Both the position numbers and the translations under genes were made by a program. From Buttiauxella brennerae ATCC 51605 (GTDB taxonomy: Bacteria; Pseudomonadota; Gammaproteobacteria; Enterobacterales; Enterobacteriaceae), in contig NZ_LXER01000011.1 in assembly GCF_001654925.1 (NCBI RefSeq), positions 1-64,000 on the forward strand: 64,000 bases of DNA. The letters are read 5' to 3'. Under the pieces are notes generated by a model. It was not told the origin of the DNA, made no database searches, and saw nothing but the letters and a program-made list of their open reading frames with translations. Position 1 is the stretch's first letter. Each line of letters begins with the position of its first letter. This document shows, piece by piece, positions 54,782 through 64,000 of the stretch.

Positions 54782-55588
54782 TTACAGCTTAAACTCAGCC
54801 CAGACCGGCGCATGGTCGGAAGGTTTTTCCATACTACGAATCTCGTAATCAATACCGGTAGCAATGCAGCGTTCAGCCAGTGGCTGACTTGCCAGCAGCA
54901 GGTCGATGCGCAGGCCACGGTTATCATCGAAGCCTTTTGAGCGGTAATCAAACCACGAGAACTTGTCGTTGGTTTCCGGGTTCGCGTGACGGAAGGTATC
55001 AATTAACCCCCAGCTTTTCAGGCGTTCCATCCACTCGCGCTCTTCCGGCAAGAATGAGCATTTACCGGTACGCAACCAGCGCTTGCGGCTGTCTTCACCA
55101 ATACCGATATCCAAGTCCGTCGGGCTGATATTCACATCGCCCATAATCAGCACCGGGTTGTCTTTATTGAGCTCGCTATCCAGGAAGTTTTGCAGATCCT
55201 GGTAGAACTTCGCTTTGGCCGGGAATTTGGTCGGATGGTCGCGGCTTTCACCCTGCGGGAAGTAGCCGTTAATCACCGTCAGGTTACCTAATGGCGTTGG
55301 AAGCTCAGCCATAATGATGCGGCGTTGGGCTTCTTCATCATCGCCCGGGAAGCCACGGCGTACCGAAATCGGTGTCTCTTTGGTTAACAGCGCCACACCG
55401 TAATGGCCTTTTTGCCCGTGATAAAAAACGTTGTAGCCAAGTTTTGCGACATCTTCGAGCGGGAACATGTCGTCGTGGACTTTGGTTTCCTGCAAACCGA
55501 TAACATCAGGTTGATGCTGCTCGATAATGGCTTCAAGTTGATGCGGGCGGGCGCGCAGGCCGTTGATATTAAAAGAGACGAATTTCAT
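54782..55588 (-). CDS. xthA: Exonuclease III
   Basis: This 268-aa protein equals E. coli XthA in length. It has the start [20 protein letters not shown], catalytic Glu in [23 protein letters not shown] and the final [11 protein letters not shown]is-Asp motif. It is an AP endonuclease and 3'-5' exonuclease in base-excision repair. I chose ATG 55588; the frame is open upstream without a ribosome binding site. Confidence 0.97.
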   Translation of the reverse strand: MKFVSFNINGLRARPHQLEAIIEQHQPDVIGLQETKVHDDMFPLEDVAKLGYNVFYHGQKGHYGVALLTKETPISVRRGFPGDDEEAQRRIIMAELPTPLGNLTVINGYFPQGESRDHPTKFPAKAKFYQDLQNFLDSELNKDNPVLIMGDVNISPTDLDIGIGEDSRKRWLRTGKCSFLPEEREWMERLKSWGLIDTFRHANPETNDKFSWFDYRSKGFDDNRGLRIDLLLASQPLAERCIATGIDYEIRSMEKPSDHAPVWAEFKL

Positions 55589-55856
55589 AAGTCGCTGCCG
55601 TGGTTGCTTAACAATGTTGCAGGATGGTAGCAGAAATTGGCAAAAATGCCGAGGGATCACAGGGCTAATCATTCACGGTGCATATATGAATTTATTTGTA
55701 CGGAATCGGACGTATTTGTTAAGTCGTTTGGTTGGTTAGAATGCGCATGTTTTAACCATGCAATAACCAATGTATTAGTTTTATTATGCTTACTCCCATT
55801 CAGAAACTTGAATCAGTGGAGCTTTATCCAGAACACTAAACTGCAAAGGATGCAAA

Positions 55857-57782
55857 ATGACTAAGGGATATTTTCTCCATATTGGGGATGACACAACATG
55901 TGGTGGAAAAATTCTTACCGGCTCCGCTACATTGCGTTTCCATGAAATTCCTGATGCTCGTGTAGGGGATAAAGTGACCTGCGGTAAGTTTATGGGAATA
56001 TTTGACATTGTTGGAGGCCTGCCAAAACGGCGTAATGAAGGTTTACTCCTTGCGGGTACACTACATAGTGTTAGTTCATGTCCTTGCCGCGCAACATTTA
56101 TTCCTTCTATTGAAAATGGTTATCAAAAAAGAGCGGTAATACTCCCTGAATTGCCTGATTTATTCGGGGGTAATGATCCCGAAGATGAGGTTGAACAATA
56201 TGGACAGTCAGCTAAACGTAAAAAGAAACCTGAGCAAGATGCGTTTTCCACTAGTAATGAAAAAGAAGCAGGAAATAAAACCCCACCGCCTAAAAAGAAA
56301 CGTGAAATAACTTTAACGATTGGCGTGTTTTTCGATGGTACTGGTAATAATGCTATTAACGTGGAAAATATGATTAATGCTGTATCTGGCGAACATTTTG
56401 ATATAAATAGCTCTGATGCTCAGTCCATTTTAGCAGAGAGTGTAAAAGTAAAGAAGGGATTGACTGGGTTTGGTGCAAGTAGTTATACGAGTTATTATTC
56501 TAACATCCACTGGTTGAATATATTGTATAAAACAGATGTTTCTGTCGATACCGGAATGGCACAACAAGCTATATATATTGAGGGTATTGGTACAGATGCG
56601 GGTAAATCAGACAGTATGACGGGTAAAGGTTTGGGAACTTCAGATGCTGGAGTAATTGCAAAAACTGATAACGCTGTTATTTCACTGCCAGGTACAATAC
56701 AGAAGGCGGTTACAGAGTTAATAAAAAACTTGAATGATGAAGAGTTAATTATAAATGCTCTTGAATTCGATATTTTCGGTTTTAGCCGTGGTGCGGCGGC
56801 GGCTCGCCATTTTGCTAATCGAGTCCAATCTGAAGAACTAGCCATAATTGATGCAATTCGCACGGGATTGGGGAAAGTCGAATACCATGGTGCACCTGCG
56901 GGTAAAACTCGGTTTATTGGTATTTTTGATACCGTTGCTGCCATTGGTACGCCCGCCAATGGTTTAAACCCACATAGCGCTGATACGGGCGATGTTAATA
57001 TCGTGCTGCACCCAGGAGTCGCAGAAAAAGTTTTCCAAATCACCGCGCAAAATGAATTTCGCTATAATTTTGCACTTAATAGCGTGAAGCCAGCCTGGCC
57101 CGAACTCGCTTTGCCCGGCTGCCATTCAGATATTGGCGGCGGTTATCTACCGGTCGAGGTGGAAAATCTCTTTTTGACGCGACCTTTGGGCGAAACCGTT
57201 TTACTTGAAAAACCTGACTACGAAACACAGGTTTACCAGCAGACGATTAAAAATAGGGAATTATTAGCTGTTACACCAGGGATTGATTACATTGTGCGTA
57301 ATTCAGAAATTATCAACAAAACCTGGTTTGATGACAAAATGCCACAAGATCGCTACGGTAATTTTCAGAAACGTAGCTTTGCAGCGCTGCTATTAAACAA
57401 AAGGTTAGTGAAAAACGACTGGTCAAAGGTGGTGCTGAGAGTGATGCTGGATGCAGCGCAGGATGCTGGAGTTCTTTTTGATCCTATTCGCGAAACTAAT
57501 GAAAATATACGATTGCCATTTGAACTACTTACATATTGTGATAAAGCGATAACTTTAGGAAGACTGACCCGCAATGGGAAAACAATGGCGGCATTTACTG
57601 CTGGTGAAATAGAATTGATTGCCAAGGATTATATACATTGTTCTGCTAATTGGGATGCGGTCGAGACGGATGGTAACGGTAATATTAAAGGTGGCGCTGC
57701 AGTCGCGAATGTTATTTTTACCAACCGGCCTGATGAAAACTGGATACGTACTGAATATAACATGGATGGTAAGCAAATATGA
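55857..57782 (+). CDS. PAAR-DUF2235 fusion, T6SS phospholipase effector (Tle1-like), outside the main T6SS cluster
   Basis: This 641-aa protein has an N-terminal PAAR domain (about 1-85; GDDTTCGGKILTG, ARVGDKVTCG), a charged Pro/Lys linker (about 95-155), and a DUF2235 alpha/beta-hydrolase domain. The hydrolase has the start IGVFFDGTGNN, the nucleophile Ser310 in GFSRG, a candidate Asp358 in IGIFDTVAAIG, and His423 in CHSDIGGGY. Tle1-type phospholipases have this Ser-Asp-His triad and act in the target periplasm. The gene is AT-rich and inserted between xthA and astC; the next gene overlaps by 4 bases and encodes a lipoprotein. It probably mounts on a VgrG of the T6SS encoded about 39 kb away; that is inference. 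Confidence 0.88.
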   Translation: MTKGYFLHIGDDTTCGGKILTGSATLRFHEIPDARVGDKVTCGKFMGIFDIVGGLPKRRNEGLLLAGTLHSVSSCPCRATFIPSIENGYQKRAVILPELPDLFGGNDPEDEVEQYGQSAKRKKKPEQDAFSTSNEKEAGNKTPPPKKKREITLTIGVFFDGTGNNAINVENMINAVSGEHFDINSSDAQSILAESVKVKKGLTGFGASSYTSYYSNIHWLNILYKTDVSVDTGMAQQAIYIEGIGTDAGKSDSMTGKGLGTSDAGVIAKTDNAVISLPGTIQKAVTELIKNLNDEELIINALEFDIFGFSRGAAAARHFANRVQSEELAIIDAIRTGLGKVEYHGAPAGKTRFIGIFDTVAAIGTPANGLNPHSADTGDVNIVLHPGVAEKVFQITAQNEFRYNFALNSVKPAWPELALPGCHSDIGGGYLPVEVENLFLTRPLGETVLLEKPDYETQVYQQTIKNRELLAVTPGIDYIVRNSEIINKTWFDDKMPQDRYGNFQKRSFAALLLNKRLVKNDWSKVVLRVMLDAAQDAGVLFDPIRETNENIRLPFELLTYCDKAITLGRLTRNGKTMAAFTAGEIELIAKDYIHCSANWDAVETDGNGNIKGGAAVANVIFTNRPDENWIRTEYNMDGKQI

Positions 57783-58456
57783 AAGCTAACAAGATAGCTT
57801 GGTTATTATTACTGGCCGCACTCGGTGGGTGCCATTCGGGTGAACAACTGCAGGAACATTCACCCCTGGCGATACCCGGAGAGGGGCCGCTTCCTTACGG
57901 GAAATGGAAATTTGCATTTTTCACTCCGGAAGGATTACCTGCGTTAGCCACCCATGCGCGAATTATAGACACCGCAGGCTATCTTTATACCTTTAATACG
58001 CTGGACAGTACGCAGGGTAATCCCTATAGCGTCGAAACCTGGAGTGTGAAAGTCAGCAGAAGCTCCATTCATTTCGACCAGGCCAAACAGCCCCCGCAAT
58101 ATATGGTGTTCTGCTGGGATTCCATCATTGATAAAAAGACCTATGAAACGAGTCTGTATTTTCCTAGGGCAGTCTGGGATAAAATGCGCGCATCTACCGG
58201 CAAAGATATGTTTGGTAACACAGCCTGGTATGACACGATGCTGTTTGGCCTGGCACCGGAAGGAAAGGTACGGGTCTGGCTGCAAAACAGTGCAGGAGGG
58301 GTGAATTATCCGTTGCCGGTAGAAAAACTGAAAACAGTCTCTGGCGATAAGTTAGATATCTGCAAAGGAATAACCCAGAGCGATTTCTCGTATGGATACG
58401 ATCAGGATATTAAAGATTTTATCAAAGGAAAAACCTACCCCTACGGCAACTGGTGA
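57779..58456 (+). CDS. DUF2931 lipoprotein, probable immunity protein of the PAAR-DUF2235 effector
   Basis: This 225-aa protein has a lipoprotein signal with lipobox LGGC (Cys at about 18). The mature region has PYGKWKFAFFTPEGLPA, TLDSTQGNPYSVETWS, and FCWDSIIDKKTYETSLYFP, which I recognise as DUF2931. DUF2931 genes are often paired with T6SS phospholipase effectors. The start ATG overlaps the effector stop (ATGA), so the two are co-translated. A periplasmic lipoprotein is what is expected for protection against a periplasm-acting lipase. Direct binding is not shown by sequence. Confidence 0.82.
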   Translation: MKANKIAWLLLLAALGGCHSGEQLQEHSPLAIPGEGPLPYGKWKFAFFTPEGLPALATHARIIDTAGYLYTFNTLDSTQGNPYSVETWSVKVSRSSIHFDQAKQPPQYMVFCWDSIIDKKTYETSLYFPRAVWDKMRASTGKDMFGNTAWYDTMLFGLAPEGKVRVWLQNSAGGVNYPLPVEKLKTVSGDKLDICKGITQSDFSYGYDQDIKDFIKGKTYPYGNW

Positions 58457-58524
58457 TTCTGTACTCATCCAGTAGAAGAGTTTGCAACATCCCCAAACCC
58501 CAACAAAATCTGCACCAAGGTCAG

Positions 58525-58659
58525 TCACTCCGCCCCGTTTTGGGGCGTAATAGCCGTGCAAACCCCATCATCGATCACAAATCCAGTATTAAATTTTACC
58601 ATTGCATAATCTTTCTTGTTTTTATCCGGCGATCCAAGCGGCACCGTAAAACTATGCAC
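58525..58659 (-). pseudogene. Possible C-terminal remnant of a gene, antisense upstream of astC
   Basis: A 44-codon minus-strand frame reads like real coding sequence, with a balanced composition (segments VPLGSPDKNKKDYAMVK and GFVIDDGVCTAITPQNG), but it has no convincing start or ribosome binding site. It may be the tail of a gene cut off at the edge of the T6SS effector insertion. The arms CGCCCCG/CGGGGCG in its end form a hairpin (58531-58547). Chance cannot be ruled out. Confidence 0.3.
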
Positions 58660-58664
58660 TATTT

Positions 58665-58681
58665 ATTCACTTTATGTGAAT
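58665..58681 (+). promoter_or_regulatory. Candidate paired ArgR half-sites upstream of astC
   Basis: ATTCACTTTATGTGAAT is an inverted repeat consisting of the right half of one ARG box and the left half of the next, spaced as in tandem ArgR boxes. The outer halves are poorly conserved. E. coli astC is activated by ArgR with NtrC. This is tentative. Confidence 0.35.
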
Positions 58682-58746
58682 GATTGTGGTGCGTAACCTA
58701 TTGATTTCACGAAATCACCTCTCTGCTATTCATTTATATCGCTGGC

Positions 58747-58762
58747 TGGCACGAAGCGTGCA
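58747..58762 (+). promoter_or_regulatory. Sigma-54 promoter of the ast operon
   Basis: TGGCACGAAGCGTGCA matches the sigma-54 consensus, with GG (58748-58749) and GC (58760-58761) exactly 10 bases apart. Transcription would start near 58773, about 60 bases before the astC ATG. The ast operon is nitrogen-regulated through NtrC in E. coli. Confidence 0.85.
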
Positions 58763-58834
58763 ATCTACATTTACAGCGCAAACACTCAATTATTTAACAT
58801 CTAAATAACTTTTTATTTACCGGAAGAGGTCGCT

Positions 58835-60051
58835 ATGTCGCAGTCAATTACCCGCCAGAATTTCGACGAATGGATGATGCCCGTTTATGCTCCCGCTTCT
58901 TTTATTCCGGTACGCGGTGAAGGGTCGACGTTGTGGGATCAGCAAGGCAAAGATTATATCGACTTTGCGGGTGGGATTGCGGTTAACGCCCTAGGGCACG
59001 CCAACCCAGATTTGCGTAAAGCTCTCGAAGAACAAGCGGCAAAATTCTGGCATACCGGCAATGGCTACACCAACGAGCCGATTTTACGCCTCGCAAAACA
59101 GCTGATTGATGCCACGTTTGCCGATAAAGTTTTCTTCTGCAACTCAGGGGCTGAAGCCAACGAAGCGGCATTAAAACTGGCACGTAAATACGCGCACGAT
59201 AACTTTGGCCCGCAGAAAAGTGGCATCGTTGCCTTCAAAAATGCCTTCCACGGCCGCACGCTGTTTACCGTTTCTGCGGGCGGACAGCCAGCCTATTCAC
59301 AAGATTTTGCACCTCTGCCTCCGCAAATCAGTCACGCCATTTATAACGACCTGCAATCTGCCAGCGAACTGATTAACGAAAATACCTGTGCGGTGATTGT
59401 AGAGCCAATGCAAGGCGAGGGCGGTGTCGTACCTGCGGACCCCACTTTCCTGCAGGGGCTGCGCGAACTGTGTGACCGCCATAATGCGGTACTGATTTTT
59501 GATGAAGTGCAAACCGGCGTTGGCCGCACTGGTGAGCTGTATGCCTATATGCATTACGGCATCACGCCGGATGTGCTTTCTACGGCTAAAGCGTTGGGCG
59601 GCGGTTTCCCGATTGGCGCGATGCTGACCACCGATAAATTCTCTAAAGTCATGGTGGTGGGCACTCACGGCACCACTTACGGCGGCAACCCGCTGGCGGG
59701 TGCGGTGGCAGGACGGGTGATGGAAATCATCAACACGCCGGAAGTGCTTAACGGTGTTAAACAGCGCCACGCCTGGTTTGTTGAGCGTTTAAACAAGATT
59801 AACCAGAAACACCAACTGTTTAGCGAAGTGCGCGGATTAGGGCTGTTAATTGGCTGCGTTCTGCAACCGGAATACAGCGGAAAAGCTAAACTTATCTTAC
59901 AGGCCGCGGCTCAGGAAGGCTTGATGATGCTCATCGCCGGGGCAAATGTGGTCCGTTTCGCGCCGGCATTAATTGTCAGTGAAGCCGAAGTGCAAAAAGG
60001 GCTGGATCGTTTTGAGCGCGCCTGTGAACGCTTTTTAGCGGGAGAGCAATC

Positions 60052-60055
<4 letters not shown>
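58835..60055 (+). CDS. astC: Succinylornithine transaminase AstC
   Basis: This 406-aa protein is a class III aminotransferase with the PLP-binding Lys at about residue 252 ([14 protein letters not shown]) and the [12 protein letters not shown] block. It transfers the amino group of succinylornithine to 2-oxoglutarate in the arginine succinyltransferase (AST) pathway. Length equals E. coli AstC. GGAAGAGG precedes the ATG. Its stop overlaps the astA start by 4 bases. Confidence 0.97.
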
Positions 60056-62555
<2,500 letters not shown>

Positions 62556-62557
62556 TC

Positions 62558-63889
62558 ATGAAAGCGCGTGAAGTTAATTTCGATGGCCTGGTGGGTTTGA
62601 CCCACCATTACGCCGGGCTTTCTTTCGGTAATGAAGCATCAACCCGACACCAGTTCCGCGTTTCCAACCCAAAGCTTGCCGCGAAGCAAGGTTTGCTGAA
62701 GATGAAAGCGCTGGCGGATGCGGGTTTTGCGCAAGGTGTCATTCCACCGCAAGAGCGGCCGAATATTCCGCTGCTGCGCCAGCTGGGTTTTAGCGGCAGC
62801 GATGAACAGATTATTGAGCGTGTCGCAAAACAGGCACCACAGCTGCTGTCAGCGGTAAGCTCGGCTTCCTCAATGTGGGTGGCAAACGCCGCGACGGTCA
62901 GCCCGTCTGCGGACAGTCTCGATGGCAAAGTCCATTTCACCGTGGCGAACCTGAATAACAAGTTCCACCGTGCAAGCGAAGCACCGACCACGGAAAACGT
63001 ATTGCGGGCTATCTTCCGCAACGAACAGTATTTTTCTGTTCATGGCGCATTGCCGCAGGTGGCGATGTTTGGCGACGAAGGGGCGGCGAACCATAACCGC
63101 CTCGGTGGAGCTTATGGTGAGCCATCAACACAGTTGTTTGTTTATGGGCGTGAAGAGGCACAAGCTGGGCTGGTGCCTGCTCGCTACCCGGCGCGCCAGA
63201 CGCTGGAGGCAAGCCAGGCTGTCGTCAGGCTTAACCAGGTGAACCCAGACTTAGTGGTTTACGCACAACAAAACCCGATGGTTATCGACCAGGGCGTGTT
63301 CCACAACGACGTGATTGCGGTGTCGAACCGCCAGGTATTTTTCTGCCATGAGCAGGCATTTCTTCATCAACATGCGTTATACGAGCAGTTGCGTGTTAAA
63401 GTGCCCGGATTCACGCCTATTGAAGTTCCCGCAAATAAAGTTTCAGTGGCCGATGCGGTCGCAACTTATCTGTTTAACAGCCAGTTATTAAGCCGTGACG
63501 ATGGCAGCATGACGCTGATTTTGCCAGAAGAGTCCCGCCAGCATGCAGGGGTCTGGCATTATCTCAACGAAGTGCTGGCAGCCGATAACCCAATCAGCGA
63601 ACTCAAAGTGTTTGACCTGCGCGAAAGCATGGCAAATGGCGGTGGCCCGGCATGTTTACGCCTGCGAGTTGTACTGAACGAAGCGGAACAAAAAGCGTTA
63701 AACCCAGCAGTGATGATGAACGAAACGTTGTTTGTCACACTCAATAATTGGGTCGACCGCTGGTATCGCGACCAACTGACGCAGGCCGATTTAGCCGACC
63801 CACAATTATTGCGAGAAGGGCGTGAAGCACTCGATGAGCTGACGCATATACTAGACTTAGGTTCTGTTTATCCGTTTCAGCATGAGTAG
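62558..63889 (+). CDS. astB: Succinylarginine dihydrolase AstB
   Basis: This 443-aa protein starts [20 protein letters not shown] and has the catalytic Cys at about residue 366 in [14 protein letters not shown]. It removes two ammonia molecules and CO2 from succinylarginine. The start lies 2 bases after astD. It is intact. Confidence 0.97.
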   Translation: MKAREVNFDGLVGLTHHYAGLSFGNEASTRHQFRVSNPKLAAKQGLLKMKALADAGFAQGVIPPQERPNIPLLRQLGFSGSDEQIIERVAKQAPQLLSAVSSASSMWVANAATVSPSADSLDGKVHFTVANLNNKFHRASEAPTTENVLRAIFRNEQYFSVHGALPQVAMFGDEGAANHNRLGGAYGEPSTQLFVYGREEAQAGLVPARYPARQTLEASQAVVRLNQVNPDLVVYAQQNPMVIDQGVFHNDVIAVSNRQVFFCHEQAFLHQHALYEQLRVKVPGFTPIEVPANKVSVADAVATYLFNSQLLSRDDGSMTLILPEESRQHAGVWHYLNEVLAADNPISELKVFDLRESMANGGGPACLRLRVVLNEAEQKALNPAVMMNETLFVTLNNWVDRWYRDQLTQADLADPQLLREGREALDELTHILDLGSVYPFQHE

Positions 63890-63989
63890 ACTATCTTATT
63901 TGCCATTTTGGCCTCGGGCAGTGCTGCTGTCCGTGACCAAAGTGACGGCATCGATAACGTCTACTGGTTAGTTTAATACTGGAGGCTCA

Positions 63990-64000
63990 ATGTTGGATTT
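63990..64000 (+). CDS. astE: Start of the next ast gene, probably astE (cut by window end)
   Basis: ATG at 63990 follows GGAGG at the right distance; only the first codons (M-L-D) are inside the window. By operon order this should be succinylglutamate desuccinylase. The 100-base spacer after astB (63890-63989) is longer than the other spacers in this operon and holds no convincing gene. Confidence 0.5.

Noticed and set aside
63882..63989. Read-through or small peptide between astB and the next gene
   Set aside because: A 28-codon same-frame extension after the astB stop and a 29-codon frame at 63882 exist, but lengths are within chance and neither has a ribosome binding site or recognisable motif.

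Overview
The window is a chromosomal segment from a member of the Enterobacteriaceae. The gene order matches the E. coli K-12 stretch astCADBE-xthA-ynjBCDE-ynjF-nudG-ynjH-topB-selD-ydjA-sppA-ansA-pncA-yeaC-msrB-gapA-yeaD-yeaE-mipA-yeaG-yeaH-yeaL-nimR-nimT. Proteins are close to, but clearly diverged from, E. coli. The strain differs by a type VI secretion (T6SS) locus, a chitinase and several small cargo genes. Genus is not decided from sequence alone; relatives such as Buttiauxella, Kluyvera or Enterobacter are plausible.

Region 1 (1-16.8 kb) is part of a T6SS cluster, all on the + strand. It opens with an AT-rich cargo block: a class 3 lipase, two paralogous lipoproteins that look like its immunity proteins, a membrane-protein gene broken by two homopolymer indels, and a PAAR tip protein. 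Then come an unknown membrane protein, tssM and tssA, followed by a second AT-rich cargo pair (HExxH metallopeptidase-like protein plus lipoprotein), and tssF, tssG, tssJ, tssE, an unknown gene and vasL. Sheath, baseplate TssK, TssL, ClpV, Hcp and VgrG genes are not in the window and probably lie to the left. The cluster ends in a decayed gene with repeated SANT/Myb-like units, frameshifted and interrupted by an IS3-family element (17489-18741).

Region 2 (18.8-26.9 kb) holds small accessory and stress genes: a small lipoprotein, two tandem secreted mini-proteins, a KdgM-type porin with a KdgR-like operator, tRNA-Thr(UGU), a 24-aa membrane peptide, an SOS-box-controlled DinI/MsgA-like gene, an MltF-like transglycosylase, a cspA-type cold-shock gene with its thermosensing leader, a yqaE/PMP3 gene, a TudS-like desulfurase and a CTP-synthase-like glutaminase.

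Region 3 (26.9-55.6 kb) is mostly the conserved core listed above. Local differences are a GH18 chitinase between yeaC and pncA, absence of gdhA, ynjI and part of ydjXYZ, ynjA relocated beside ynjF, and three short palindromic MITE-like repeats. A sigma-54 promoter is recognisable in front of yeaGH.

Region 4 (55.6-58.7 kb) is an AT-rich insertion between xthA and astC: a self-contained PAAR-DUF2235 (Tle1-like) phospholipase effector and a DUF2931 lipoprotein that is its probable immunity protein. It lies about 39 kb from the T6SS cluster and likely uses that apparatus. Region 5 (58.7-64 kb) is the arginine succinyltransferase operon astC-A-D-B and the first bases of the next gene, probably astE, behind a sigma-54 promoter.
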